DNA from: Mesorhizobium sp. B2-3-12
Lineage (GTDB): Bacteria; Pseudomonadota; Alphaproteobacteria; Rhizobiales; Rhizobiaceae
Direction: 5' to 3'
NCBI RefSeq assembly: GCF_006442205.1
Contig: NZ_VFVR01000011.1
Coordinates: 60,662-124,661, forward strand
Length of the DNA stretch: 64,000 nucleotides
This document shows positions 33,702-43,127 of this stretch, in pieces; within the stretch, counting starts at the first letter, position 1; every line of letters starts with the position of its first letter. A program made the translations under genes and the position numbers. The notes under the pieces were generated by a model. It did not search any database. It worked only from the letters and a program-made list of their open reading frames with translations, and was not told the origin of the DNA.

Positions 33702-34151
33702 ATGATCGAGATCACGCGGCGTTCTGTACTGGCCATCATGGCTGGCGGAGTTGCGTCGACGGGCGTGGCCTACGCCGCCGTGTCCTCGTTTTCGGACGAG
33801 GATCTGATTCGCGTCACGCTCGAAAAATATCTCGGCAGGTTGAACATACGCATCGAGCATCTGCAGCAGTTCGTGCTGGAGTTCCGCAACCGCAATCCGT
33901 GGATGTTTCCCAGCGAAAAACTAGGCGACGCCGTCACCTTGCTCGAGACGGCGAAGCTCAGTCATGCACGCCAGTTGTTGCCGAAACAGAAGCAGCGCGA
34001 CCTCCGGCATTTCGACCGCTGGGTCGTCGCCGAATTCCACATGTTGACGGACTACGCCTGGCGCAGTTCACCCAATGATCCCATCCGGTTCACCGGATGG
34101 CAGTCATGCACGAATCCGTTCGCGACGCTTGATCCGCCAAAGACTGCCTGA
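33702..34151 (+). CDS. Small protein with Tat-like leader, possible subunit of the GMC oxidoreductase
   Basis: Protein of 149 residues. The N terminus TRRSVLAIMAGGVASTGVAYA is a twin-arginine-like signal split here from a helical mature part (LIRVTLEKYLGRL, later LRHFDRWVVAEFHMLTDYAW). It starts 17 bp after the GMC gene. Several periplasmic sugar dehydrogenases use a small Tat-bearing subunit to carry the flavin subunit out of the cell. That role is inferred from position and leader only; I do not recognise the domain. Confidence 0.6.
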   Translation: MIEITRRSVLAIMAGGVASTGVAYAAVSSFSDEDLIRVTLEKYLGRLNIRIEHLQQFVLEFRNRNPWMFPSEKLGDAVTLLETAKLSHARQLLPKQKQRDLRHFDRWVVAEFHMLTDYAWRSSPNDPIRFTGWQSCTNPFATLDPPKTA

Positions 34152-34216
34152 GGTCTTCGGCGCGGCCCTTCATCGAGCCGGGGGCAATGAAACGCGAAAA
34201 GACAGGAGTGACGACC

Positions 34217-35296
34217 ATGAAAGTTCTTTTTGCAGGCGGCAATGGCTACCCGCCGGAGTTCAGCGGCGGCGTCCAGTCGAGCACCCACCACCTGGCCGAG
34301 CAGCTGATCGAGCATGGGCATGAAGCCGCGGTGCTCGCCGCCCTGTTCGGCGACGGTGTCTTCGGCTTCAAGGCGCGCGCCAAGATGAAGCTCTTGCGCC
34401 AGCCCGCGGTCGTCGACAGCTTTCCCGGCTATCCGGTGATCCGGGCATGGTTCCCCTGGGAGGCGGCAAGCTTCGCCGTCAACCGGGTGAAGCCTGATGT
34501 GGCGGTGGTCCAGTGTCACAAGTCGGTTCCGCTCGGCAAGGCGCTGCAGGCCAAGGGCGTGCCGCTGGTCGTCTATCTCCGCAATGTCGAGTTTCACGAG
34601 CTGGGCGGCGACCTGCGCGAGTTGGGCTCTGCGCTCTACATCGCCAATTCCGAGTTCACCGCGCGCACCTATGCCAGAGAGTTCGGCATCGAGGCGGCGG
34701 TGATCCCGCCGACCATCAATCCGACGCACTACAGCACGCCGACCACGGGCCAGTTCGTCACCCTGATCAACCCCTATGAGGAAAAGGGCTTCGAGCTTGC
34801 GGTGCGCCTTGCCGGCGCATGCCCCGAAATCCCGTTCCTGTTCGTCGAAAGCTGGAAGCTGGAGGACGACCACCGGGCGCGCATCGAACAGACGATCGCG
34901 CCGCTCGGCAACGTCACCCTGGAAAGCCGCACCAGCGACATGAAGACGGTCTATGGCCGCACCAGGATCCTGCTGGCCCCCAGCAAGTGGGAAGAGGCCT
35001 GGGGCCGGGTGGCGTCGGAAGCCCATTGCAGCGGCATTCCGGTCGTCGGCTCGCGCCGCGGCGGCCTGCCCGAAGCGATCGGCCCCGGCGGCGCGGTGCT
35101 CGACTATGATGCTCCGCTCGCCGACTGGGTCGCGGCCGTCAGGCTCCTGTGGAACGACAGCAAGGAATATGATCGCGTCTCGGCTCTCGCGCACAGCTTC
35201 GCCGGCCGGCCGGAACTCGATCCGGACCGCCAGTTCGTCACCTTCTTCTCGATATTGGACAAGGCCGTTCAGCAGCGCGCGCGCCAGGCCGCGTAG
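34217..35296 (+). CDS. GT-B glycosyltransferase (family 4-like)
   Basis: Protein of 359 residues starting MKVLFAGGNGYPPEFSGGVQ, the acceptor-side opening of GT4-type enzymes. The C-terminal donor-site segment is PSKWEEAWGRVASEAHCSGIPVVGSRRGGLPEAIG, seen across residues 260-295, with the EAxxxGIPV pattern. The ATG at 34217 follows AGGAG by eight bases. It probably adds one sugar of the polymer repeat; donor and linkage unknown. Confidence 0.82.
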   Translation: MKVLFAGGNGYPPEFSGGVQSSTHHLAEQLIEHGHEAAVLAALFGDGVFGFKARAKMKLLRQPAVVDSFPGYPVIRAWFPWEAASFAVNRVKPDVAVVQCHKSVPLGKALQAKGVPLVVYLRNVEFHELGGDLRELGSALYIANSEFTARTYAREFGIEAAVIPPTINPTHYSTPTTGQFVTLINPYEEKGFELAVRLAGACPEIPFLFVESWKLEDDHRARIEQTIAPLGNVTLESRTSDMKTVYGRTRILLAPSKWEEAWGRVASEAHCSGIPVVGSRRGGLPEAIGPGGAVLDYDAPLADWVAAVRLLWNDSKEYDRVSALAHSFAGRPELDPDRQFVTFFSILDKAVQQRARQAA

Positions 35297-35304
35297 CAAC
35301 CGCG

Positions 35305-36327
35305 TCAGGCCAGGCGCTTGACCCGGTTCTTCAGCGTTTCATAGCCGCGCGCGCCAAGCAGGGTGCGCGCAATGGTCTTGGCGGCGCTCTTGCGGCCTTC
35401 CTGCGAGTTGATCTGCCGCAGCCTTGCCGGCAGGTTTCGCGCGGCCTGGCCAAGTGCCGGCAGCGACAACGCATCGGGAAAACTGACCATGTGCGTTTCG
35501 ACGCACAGGACCGGTTTGCCCGACAGTTCCGTGATCCTCAACGCCTGGGCATGCTCGCTTTCGATGAACAGGATGGCATCGGATTTGCGGTAGAAATCGG
35601 CCTTGAAACTGCCATGCGCGCCAAGCCGCTGGCGCTCCGCCTTGCTCGGCAGATCGAGCATGATGAGCTTGTCGTACCGGATCTCGTGCTTGGCCAGCCA
35701 CGCCTCGGTCAACGCGCGGTATTTCTCGAGCCGGCTGGTGACCAGCCAGCCGATCTTGTGGGTCGCGGCATGAAGCGGCCGCGCCTCGCTGAGGAACTTT
35801 TCATAGGCCGGACCGTCGTCGTTCTCGGCCTCGGTCGGATCGAGGCACAGCACCCCGTCTATGTCGACGCAGCATTGCGCCAGGAATTTGTGATGCATGA
35901 AGTTCCACTGGAACATGCGCGGATGCGGCACGACCTCGAAGACAATATCGGTCTCCTGATGCTGCGGCTCGAGGCCGAAGACGGCGGAGAAGATGAAGTC
36001 GGCCTCGATGCCGGCGCCCTTGATGCGGGCACGGGCGTCGCGCATGGCATTGCCGCCGGCGACGCTGTCGTCGATCACCAGCACCTTGCGCATGTCCGAG
36101 ACCTTGCGGTCCAGCGCGGCGCGGCGCTTGGTGATGCCGGACGTGTAGACGCGGCCTTCCAGGAAACTGTCCAGATCGGTCATCGGGATGTTGGCCGCGA
36201 GGCTGACCAGCGTCGCCGCCAGCACGCCGCTTCTGGGAATGCCGACCACAAGGTCGATATCGCGCGGCAGCCGGTGAAGGTTGCTTACGATGGCGTCGTT
36301 CATGTCGGAGATCGATCGGTAATGCAT
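35305..36327 (-). CDS. Phosphoribosyltransferase-HAD domain fusion protein
   Basis: Protein of 340 residues. The N-terminal half (1-150) is a type I phosphoribosyltransferase-like domain: DLVVGIPRSGVLAATLVS and the PRPP loop VLVIDDSVAGGNAM. The C-terminal half has a HAD-like start CVDIDGVLCLDPTEAEND (about residues 152-169) and a second motif GWLVTSRLEKYR. So one polypeptide carries a sugar-phosphate transferase fold and a phosphatase fold. It stands alone on the minus strand, convergent to the glycosyltransferase. Its reaction is unknown; it may make an unusual activated or modified sugar. Confidence 0.75.
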   Translation of the reverse strand: MHYRSISDMNDAIVSNLHRLPRDIDLVVGIPRSGVLAATLVSLAANIPMTDLDSFLEGRVYTSGITKRRAALDRKVSDMRKVLVIDDSVAGGNAMRDARARIKGAGIEADFIFSAVFGLEPQHQETDIVFEVVPHPRMFQWNFMHHKFLAQCCVDIDGVLCLDPTEAENDDGPAYEKFLSEARPLHAATHKIGWLVTSRLEKYRALTEAWLAKHEIRYDKLIMLDLPSKAERQRLGAHGSFKADFYRKSDAILFIESEHAQALRITELSGKPVLCVETHMVSFPDALSLPALGQAARNLPARLRQINSQEGRKSAAKTIARTLLGARGYETLKNRVKRLA

Positions 36328-36379
36328 GGATCGGACCTGATGCTCGGGTGGATATTGGTAACGGTCGAAAGCGCCGAAA

Positions 36380-37876
36380 TTATTGCGCCTCGCGCGGCGT
36401 CGCGGCCGGCGTTCTTGCCGGCAGCATTTTCAAGGCCTCCCGCAAGGCTTCGCGGCCGGCCGGGAAGGCCATGGCGATGACGATCGTGATCGCGTAGGCC
36501 AGGACGGCGCCGCTGGCCAGGGCGACGACATGCTGCTGCGGCAGCATCGGCTTGACCAGCCAGACCGCGCCCAGCGCCAGATGTGCGCCAAGCACGAACG
36601 GCGTTGCCGCGTGCAGCACATGGCTGGCTTGCAGCGGTCCGCTCCTGCCGACATAGAGCCACAGGAAGGGCGTGCGCAGATACTCGCTGACCGCATAGGC
36701 GACCGCCACGCCGAGCGCGCCGTAAGGCAGGCCGAGCGCGAAGGCGAGCACCGACGTCACCGCCGTGACGATGCCCCAGCGCATGAAGTCGCCGGAGCGG
36801 CCCTGGCTGACGAAAAGCCATCCGGCGGGATTGTTGAGCGGCTGCAGCAGGCCGGCAAAGCCGAGCGCCAGGAAGATCGAGGCGCTGGCGCGCCATTGCT
36901 CGCCGAGCACGAAGGGAATGAGCACGTCGGACATGGCGGTGGCGAAGGCGACGCCGGGCAACGCCACCAAAAGGATCAGCGGCATGACGCGCAGATAGGC
37001 GCTGCGATAGCGGTCCGGCTCGTCCTTCAGCCGCGACAGCGCCGGCACCATCACCTTCGACAGCGGATTGGTGATCTGGCTGAGCGGGAACAGGAGCAGC
37101 TTGTAGGCGCGGTCGTAGAGGCCGAGCTGAGCTTCACCCCAATATTTGCCGATCAGCACATTGTCGAGGTTGCGGGCGAAGAAATTGGCGAAATTGAAGC
37201 CCGTGATGCCGGCACCGAAATTGATCAGCTCGCTGATGCCGGCGACCTTGCGCGGCATGCCCGGGCGCCAGCGCGAGCTTGCCCAGTAGCAAAGCGTCGG
37301 CAGCACCGCGCCGGTCAGCGTGCCGGCAAACAGCGCCCAGTAGGAGCGGTCGATGAAGGTCCAGGCGATCGATACCGCCAGCCCCGCGACGGCGCCGGCG
37401 ACGTCGATGATCGCCAGGCGGCCGAACTGCATGCGGCGCGTCAGCAGCGCCAGGTGCTGGGCGCCCAGGCCGTAAGCCAGGATCTGCAGCCCCAATGCCG
37501 CCACCAGGCCCGTGACGCGCGGCTCGCCGTAGAAGGCGGCGACCAGCGGGGCGGCGCCGGCGAGCACGCAGGCCAGCACCGCGCTGACGGCGACGTTGAT
37601 CCAGAAGAGGTAGTTCACCTCCTCATGCCGGATGCCTGACTTCTGGATCGTCGCCTGGGTCAGGCCGAAATCCTGGAACAGGGCGATGAAGGCGAGCACC
37701 GGCGCGCACATGGCCACGACGCCGAAATCCTGCGGCGACAAGAGCCGCGACAAAACGATGACCGATATGATCTGGGTCGCGACCCGCACCGATTGCGACA
37801 GAGCGGTCACGACGGCGCCGCGGCCGACCGATTTGCGCAGGGAGCCTTCTGGCGGATCGAATGGATTGGCTTCCAA
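36380..37876 (-). CDS. exoT: Polysaccharide flippase, ExoT/Wzx-like
   Basis: Membrane protein of about 498 residues with some twelve hydrophobic segments of the MOP/Wzx exporter family. The characteristic N-terminal block is VATQIISVIVLSRLLSPQDFG followed by FQDFGLTQATIQ, here split in two. It would flip the lipid-linked repeat unit across the inner membrane. I prefer the TTG at 37876, which has AGGA eight bases upstream, over a GTG at 37939 that lacks a site. It is divergent from exoL. Confidence 0.85.
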   Translation of the reverse strand: MEANPFDPPEGSLRKSVGRGAVVTALSQSVRVATQIISVIVLSRLLSPQDFGVVAMCAPVLAFIALFQDFGLTQATIQKSGIRHEEVNYLFWINVAVSAVLACVLAGAAPLVAAFYGEPRVTGLVAALGLQILAYGLGAQHLALLTRRMQFGRLAIIDVAGAVAGLAVSIAWTFIDRSYWALFAGTLTGAVLPTLCYWASSRWRPGMPRKVAGISELINFGAGITGFNFANFFARNLDNVLIGKYWGEAQLGLYDRAYKLLLFPLSQITNPLSKVMVPALSRLKDEPDRYRSAYLRVMPLILLVALPGVAFATAMSDVLIPFVLGEQWRASASIFLALGFAGLLQPLNNPAGWLFVSQGRSGDFMRWGIVTAVTSVLAFALGLPYGALGVAVAYAVSEYLRTPFLWLYVGRSGPLQASHVLHAATPFVLGAHLALGAVWLVKPMLPQQHVVALASGAVLAYAITIVIAMAFPAGREALREALKMLPARTPAATPREAQ

Positions 37877-37957
37877 ATTCAGGATTCCTGATCTTTGCGC
37901 GGATTCCGGAGCCCGAAATCCACAACCGCCGCCGACCACAAACTACGGCAATAATTT

Positions 37958-37969
37958 TGCAGTGCAACA
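37958..37969 (+). promoter_or_regulatory. GCA-rich motif in the exoT-exoL gap, near-match
   Basis: TGCAGTGCAACA, one mismatch to TGCRNYGCASMA, 82 bp upstream of the flippase start. Confidence 0.35.
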
Positions 37970-37998
37970 GAAAACGTCGATCGTCGCGCCAAAAATGT

Positions 37999-38010
37999 TG
38001 CGATGCAGCA
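37999..38010 (+). promoter_or_regulatory. GCA-rich motif upstream of exoL
   Basis: TGCGATGCAGCA, a full match, 50 bp upstream of the exoL-like start. Confidence 0.45.
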
Positions 38011-38060
38011 AGAGCTGTACTAGGCTTCCCCTGGGTGGGTCAAACAGCGGTCGAGTTTTC

Positions 38061-39233
38061 ATGCTGCATGTCTTGTACCTGGTGCACGATGTTTCCGATC
38101 CGGCGGTTCGCCGGCGGATCACGATGCTCCGGACAGGTGGCGCGCGGGTCACCCTGGCGGGCTTTCGCCGCACCGCCACCCCGATCGCCGATATCGAAGG
38201 ATTGCGGCCGATAGACCTTGGCGCGACGCGCGATGGCCGATTCGCCCAGCGCCTGGCGGCCGTTGCGAAAGCGGCGGTTTCGATAGGTTCGAAGCTGGGC
38301 GGCATGCCGAAGCCCGATCTAATCATAGCACGCAATCTGGAAATGCTGGCGCTGGCCCGCCGCGCCCGGTCGGCCTTCGGCGCTACGGTGCCGATCGTCT
38401 ATGAATGTCTCGACATTCACCGCTTGGTGCTTCGCGACGATGTCCTGGGCAAGGCGCTGCGCGCCAGCGAGCGCCATTTGGCGCGGGACGTGAAGCTGCT
38501 GGTGACCAGTTCGCCCGCCTTCATCGCCAATTATTTCAAACCCTTCCGCCAGGTCGCGGCACCGGTCGAACTGGTCGAGAACAAATATTTCGAGGCGGCG
38601 GCCATCCTGCCTGGCGAGCATGAGGCGATGGAAGCACCTGTCGCCCCGCCATGGCGGATCGGCTGGTTCGGGGCGTTGCGTTGCCGCCGCTCGCTCGAAC
38701 TGTTGGCCGGTTTCACGCGCCGCATGGAGGGCCGGTTCGAGATCGTGCTGCGCGGCCGCCCCGCATTGTCCGAATTCCCGGATTTCCATAGCTTCGTCGA
38801 TGCCGAACCGTATCTGTCGTTTCGCGGGCCCTACCGCAACCCGGAGGACATGGCGGCGATCTACCAGGACGTCCATTTTTCCTGGGCGATCGATTTCTTC
38901 GAGGAGGGGCAGAACTCCGAATGGCTGCTGCCCAACCGCCTCTATGAAGGCTGCCGCTTCGGCGCGGTGCCGATCTCGATGGACAACACCGAGACCGGAC
39001 GGTTCCTGCGGCAGCGCGATATCGGCGTTCTGTTGCCGCAGGCCACGCCCGAGGCGCTCGAAACCGCGCTTGGCAGCATGGAACAGCACCGCTTCGCCAG
39101 GCTGAAGGCGCGCGTGCTGGCCCACAATCCGAGGATGTGGAGCTACGATCGCGGGGACTGCAGCGCCCTGGTCGAAAAACTGCGCCGCCTGACCACCGTG
39201 CGCGAGCCGCTCGCGACCGAGGCCCTGGCATAG
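38061..39233 (+). CDS. exoL: ExoL-like glycosyltransferase
   Basis: Protein of 390 residues beginning MLHVLYLVHDVSDPAVRRR, a GT-B type transferase with a C-terminal LLPNRLYEGCRFGAVPIS donor-site segment. It heads a run of genes in the order exoL-A-M-O-N-P, the same order as in Sinorhizobium, and is assigned to ExoL on that basis. ExoL is a glucosyltransferase of the succinoglycan repeat. The ATG at 38061 has a weak ribosome site. Confidence 0.72.
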   Translation: MLHVLYLVHDVSDPAVRRRITMLRTGGARVTLAGFRRTATPIADIEGLRPIDLGATRDGRFAQRLAAVAKAAVSIGSKLGGMPKPDLIIARNLEMLALARRARSAFGATVPIVYECLDIHRLVLRDDVLGKALRASERHLARDVKLLVTSSPAFIANYFKPFRQVAAPVELVENKYFEAAAILPGEHEAMEAPVAPPWRIGWFGALRCRRSLELLAGFTRRMEGRFEIVLRGRPALSEFPDFHSFVDAEPYLSFRGPYRNPEDMAAIYQDVHFSWAIDFFEEGQNSEWLLPNRLYEGCRFGAVPISMDNTETGRFLRQRDIGVLLPQATPEALETALGSMEQHRFARLKARVLAHNPRMWSYDRGDCSALVEKLRRLTTVREPLATEALA

Positions 39234-39248
39234 GATGAACATCGCCCG

Positions 39249-40238
39249 ATGACGCAAGCGCATGCCTCCAGCCTGATCGTGATCCCCTGTCTCAACGAGG
39301 CAACCCATATCGGTGCGCTGCTCGACCAGCTCTGCCCGGCGGCGGCACGGCTTGGCGCGCGGATCGTCGTTGCCGATGGCGGCAGCACCGACGGCACGCT
39401 GGCCATTGTCGGTGAGCGTCAGAACAACGATCCGCGCATCATCCTGCTTCACAATGAAAAGCGCATCCAGAGCGCGGCGATCAACCTGGCGGTGGCCAGA
39501 TTTGGCGAGGGCGCCCACTATCTGATCCGTATCGATGCCCATGGCGGCTATCCCGACGACTATTGCGACCGGCTGGTAGAGGAGGCGCAGGCCACCGGCG
39601 CCGATTCGGTCGTGGTGTCGATGCTGACCAGCGGCAGCGGCACCGTGCAGAAAGCGGCGGCGGCGGCGCAGAACTCCAAGCTCGGCACCGGCGGCTCCAA
39701 GCATCGCCACCTCTCCGCCGGGGAGTGGGTCGACCACGGCCATCACGCGCTGATGCGGATCTCGGCCTTCCGGGCCGTCGGCGGCTATGACGAGACGTTC
39801 AGCCACAACGAGGATGCCGAACTCGACTATCGGCTGAGGCAGGCCGGCTACAGGATCTGGATGAGCGGCAGGACGCAGATGGTCTATTACCCGCGCACTT
39901 CGCTGCGCGGCCTCTATTTCCAGTATCTCGGCTATGGCCGCGGCCGGGCCAAAAATGTGCTGAAACACCGTGTGATCCCGAAGGTTCGGCAAATGGTGCC
40001 GCTGGCCGTCTTCCCCTTGGTTCTTCTGGCGGCTTTCTCCTTCGTGCACTGGATCGCGGCGCTGCCGCTGCTGCTGTGGGCGGCGGTGTGCCTGGGCTAC
40101 GGCGTGGTAACGGCCATCAGCCAGCGCAATGCCGACATCGCGCTTGCGGGCGTTTCGGCGATGATCATGCATTTCGGCTGGTCCGTCGGCTTCTGGCTGC
40201 AGCTTCTCGGCCTTAACGCGCGGCGGAGGGCGGCGTGA
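39249..40238 (+). CDS. exoA: ExoA-like glucosyltransferase
   Basis: Family 2 glycosyltransferase of 329 residues. Motifs are LIVIPCLNEATHIGALLDQL, VVADGGSTDGT, the IDAHGGYPDDY metal-site region, and NEDAELDYRLRQAGYRIW. Two to three C-terminal membrane segments (residues about 250-320) end in LLGLNARRRAA. This layout matches ExoA, which adds an early glucose to the lipid-linked succinoglycan unit. Its stop overlaps the next gene by four bases. Confidence 0.87.
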   Translation: MTQAHASSLIVIPCLNEATHIGALLDQLCPAAARLGARIVVADGGSTDGTLAIVGERQNNDPRIILLHNEKRIQSAAINLAVARFGEGAHYLIRIDAHGGYPDDYCDRLVEEAQATGADSVVVSMLTSGSGTVQKAAAAAQNSKLGTGGSKHRHLSAGEWVDHGHHALMRISAFRAVGGYDETFSHNEDAELDYRLRQAGYRIWMSGRTQMVYYPRTSLRGLYFQYLGYGRGRAKNVLKHRVIPKVRQMVPLAVFPLVLLAAFSFVHWIAALPLLLWAAVCLGYGVVTAISQRNADIALAGVSAMIMHFGWSVGFWLQLLGLNARRRAA

Positions 40239-41188
40239 TGGCGGTTCAGGCCGGGAATCGCGGCATCGACATCGGCGTGTGCACGTTCCGGCGGCCGGAA
40301 CTCGCCGACACGCTGCGTTCGCTCGCCGCCATGGAGATGCCCCGAGGTTTCGATATCAGTGTCATTGTCGCCGACAATGACGACACGCCAAGCGCGCAGG
40401 CATTGGTGATGGCGCTGTCGCAAGAATTGAAGCTGCCGCTCCGGTACCGGCATTGTCCGGCGCGCAACATCTCGATCGCCCGCAACGCTTGCCTCGATGC
40501 AAGCGAGGCGGAATTCCTGGCCTTCATCGATGACGACGAGACCGCCACCGCCCGATGGCTCGCCGAACTGGTGGCGACAGCCGAAGAAAGCGGCGCCGCC
40601 GCGGTTCTCGGCCCGGTGCGTGCGCTCTATCGCCCGGATGCGCCGGACTGGATGCGCCGTGGTGATTTCCATTCGACCTTGCCGGTCCGCGTGGGTGGCG
40701 AAATCCGCACCGGCTACACCTGCAACGTCCTCTTGCGCATGGGATCGGACAGTCTGCGCGACCGCCGCTTCAGCCTGGCGCGCGGCCAGACCGGCGGCGA
40801 GGACACCGAATTCTTCGACCAGATGCACAAGGCAGGCGGCCGGATCGCCTTTGCGCCGGAGGCATGGGTGGACGAGGCTGTACCACGGGCCAGGGCCGCG
40901 TTCGACTGGCTCAGCCGCCGTCGCTTCCGGGTCGGCCAGACGCATGGCCGTCTGCTCGGCCAGAACACCGGTGGCCTCGGTTTGGTGAAGCAGCTAGGCC
41001 TTGCCTCGGCCAAGGCGCTCTACTGCTTTGCCGCCGCCCTTCCTGTTCTTGTCAGCCCCGTGCGCAGGAACCGCTCCGTACTGCGCGGCATCATGCATGT
41101 CGGCGTCGTCAGCGGCCTTGTCGGCATCCGCGAACTGCGCCTCTACGGCCAGCCTTCACCAGGGGAAGGAGGCAAGCGTGCGGCCTGA
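40235..41188 (+). CDS. exoM: ExoM-like glucosyltransferase
   Basis: Family 2 glycosyltransferase of 317 residues, opening IDIGVCTFRRPELADTLRSL, with VIVADNDDTPSA and the DDDE metal site (LAFIDDDETATARW). The C-terminal block RGQTGGEDTEFFDQM holds the expected catalytic acids. This matches ExoM, which adds glucose after ExoL in succinoglycan assembly. Coupled to exoA by a four-base overlap and to exoO by an 11-base overlap. Confidence 0.86.
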   Translation: MMAVQAGNRGIDIGVCTFRRPELADTLRSLAAMEMPRGFDISVIVADNDDTPSAQALVMALSQELKLPLRYRHCPARNISIARNACLDASEAEFLAFIDDDETATARWLAELVATAEESGAAAVLGPVRALYRPDAPDWMRRGDFHSTLPVRVGGEIRTGYTCNVLLRMGSDSLRDRRFSLARGQTGGEDTEFFDQMHKAGGRIAFAPEAWVDEAVPRARAAFDWLSRRRFRVGQTHGRLLGQNTGGLGLVKQLGLASAKALYCFAAALPVLVSPVRRNRSVLRGIMHVGVVSGLVGIRELRLYGQPSPGEGGKRAA

Positions 41189-42146
41189 ACCCTCCTTCGT
41201 TCCCGATGTTTCTTTCGTGATTGCCGCCTACAACGCCGAGGCGACCCTTGATCGGGCGATCGCCAGCGCCATCGCCCAGAAAGATGTCAGCGTCGAGGTC
41301 ATCGTCGTCGACGACAAGTCGCGCGACGCCACGCTCGACGTGGCGCGGGCCTATCCCGAGCATATCGTGCGTGTCGTGGCCCTGGAAAAAAACAGGGGTC
41401 CCGGCGGCGCCAGGAATGCCGGGGTCGACGCCGCACTTGGCAGATGGATCGCGGTTCTCGATTCCGACGACGCCGTCTTTCCCGGCCGCATCGCCGCCAT
41501 GATCGATCGCGCCGAGCGGGCGGATGCCCAGATCGCCGTCGACAATCTCCAGGTCGTCCGTGAGGACGGTGTGGTCGAGGACGCGATGTTCCCGCGCCAA
41601 TATCTGGAAGACCTGCGCGAGATCTCGCTGGCCACCTACATCGCCGGCAACGTCGTCTTCGAATCGAAGTTCAATCTCGGCTACCTCAAGCCGATCTTCC
41701 TGCGCCGTTTCCTCGATGAAAACCGGCTGCGCTACGACGAGAAACTGAGGATCGGCGAGGACTACATCTTGTTTGCCGAAGCCCTGGCCATGGGCGGCAG
41801 ATGCGTGGTCGAGCCTGATGTCGGCTATGCCTATCATATCCGCAGCGGTTCCATCTCGCGCGTGCTCGAGCCTCATCATGTCGAGGCGATGCGCAAGGCG
41901 GATGCCGAATTCGCTCAAACCCATCGGATGGACGAGGCCGCCCAGGCAGCCTTCGCCCGGCGCGGCCGCAGCCTGCGCAAGGCGGCGTCGTTCCTGGCGA
42001 TGGTCCAGCACATCAAGGCGCGGTCCCCGCTCAAGGCGATCCGGACGGCGCTCAGCGACCCGGCGGCGGTTAGGCATATGGGCATGCCGATCGCCGTGCG
42101 GCTGCGAAGAGTAGCGGCACAGTTTGCCGTGGGGGTGGGGAGGTGA
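41178..42146 (+). CDS. exoO: ExoO-like glucosyltransferase
   Basis: Family 2 glycosyltransferase of 322 residues with FVIAAYNAEATLDRAIASA, VIVVDDKSRDATLDVA and the metal site AVLDSDDAVFPGR. The GTG at 41178 has AGGAGG six bases upstream and lies inside the end of exoM; longer readings upstream have no ribosome site. Similar in build to the ExoU-like protein at 28058. Matches ExoO of succinoglycan synthesis. Confidence 0.85.
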   Translation: MRPEPSFVPDVSFVIAAYNAEATLDRAIASAIAQKDVSVEVIVVDDKSRDATLDVARAYPEHIVRVVALEKNRGPGGARNAGVDAALGRWIAVLDSDDAVFPGRIAAMIDRAERADAQIAVDNLQVVREDGVVEDAMFPRQYLEDLREISLATYIAGNVVFESKFNLGYLKPIFLRRFLDENRLRYDEKLRIGEDYILFAEALAMGGRCVVEPDVGYAYHIRSGSISRVLEPHHVEAMRKADAEFAQTHRMDEAAQAAFARRGRSLRKAASFLAMVQHIKARSPLKAIRTALSDPAAVRHMGMPIAVRLRRVAAQFAVGVGR

Positions 42147-42220
42147 AGATGCAGGCACATGGAGGGATTTTTCGTGGCTTGTGAATGGACTGTAGTCGAT
42201 CTCCTCAGAAGGAATTTGCG

Positions 42221-43117
42221 ATGAAGAAAATCAGGAAGGCCGTGATACCGGTGGCGGGGCTTGGAACACGGTTCCTGCCGGCGACCAAGTCGATGCCGAA
42301 GGAAATGCTTCCCGTCGTCGACAGGCCCGTCGTCCAATATGCGGTGGACGAGGCCTTCGAGGCCGGCATCGAGCACATCGTCTTCGTCACCGGCCGCAAC
42401 AAGGCGGTCATTGAGGACTATTTCGACCTGCATCCGGAATTGATCGGAACCCTTGAGCAAACCGGCAAGAAAACCCAGTTGGAGGCGCTCGAAAGCATGC
42501 TGCCGGTGGCCGGCGCCACCTCCTTCATCCGCCAGCAGTCGCCGCAAGGCCTCGGCCATGCCGTCTGGTGCGCCCGCGAGGTGATCGGCAACGAGCCCTT
42601 CGCCCTGCTTTTGCCTGACATGGTCTCCTTCGGCGGACGCGGATGCCTGGCCGAGATCACCGACCTCTATGCGCAGACCGGCGGCAACGTCATCGCCGTC
42701 GAGCGCTGCGAGCCGAGCGAGACCAATAAATATGGCATCGTCGGCCGTGGCGCCGACATTGGCGGCGGCTTCGAGGTGACGGCCATGGTCGAAAAGCCGG
42801 CACCGGCCAACGCGCCGTCGAACTTCTACATCAACGGCCGCTATATCCTGCAGCCCGAGATATTCCAGCTTCTGGGCAACCAGCAGCGTGGCGCGGGGGG
42901 CGAGATCCAACTGACAGACGCCATGGTCCGCCTGTCGAAGGACCAGCCGTTCTTCGCCCAGCCTTTCAAGGGCCGCATGTTCGACTGCGGTTCGAAGGAA
43001 GGCTTCATCCAGGCCAACATCGCCTTCGCGCTGGCCCGCGACGACATGAAGGGCCCTGTCTTCGAGATGCTTCAGGAGTTCGTCCAGTCGCATGAACGCC
43101 AGGAAGAAGCCGCATAA
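42221..43117 (+). CDS. exoN: UTP-glucose-1-phosphate uridylyltransferase (ExoN/GalU)
   Basis: Protein of 298 residues making UDP-glucose, the donor for the glucosyltransferases and the substrate of the dehydrogenase at 30828. The nucleotide-binding motif AGLGTRFLPATKSMPKEMLP starts near residue 11, and VEKPAPANAPSN and GRYIL blocks follow. The ATG at 42221 follows AGAAGGA. Position between exoO and exoP fits exoN. Confidence 0.93.
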   Translation: MKKIRKAVIPVAGLGTRFLPATKSMPKEMLPVVDRPVVQYAVDEAFEAGIEHIVFVTGRNKAVIEDYFDLHPELIGTLEQTGKKTQLEALESMLPVAGATSFIRQQSPQGLGHAVWCAREVIGNEPFALLLPDMVSFGGRGCLAEITDLYAQTGGNVIAVERCEPSETNKYGIVGRGADIGGGFEVTAMVEKPAPANAPSNFYINGRYILQPEIFQLLGNQQRGAGGEIQLTDAMVRLSKDQPFFAQPFKGRMFDCGSKEGFIQANIAFALARDDMKGPVFEMLQEFVQSHERQEEAA

Positions 43118-43127
43118 TGCCCATCTT

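Noticed and set aside
38319..40172. 617-residue minus-strand reading
   Set aside because: Antisense to exoL and exoA, with no recognisable domain.
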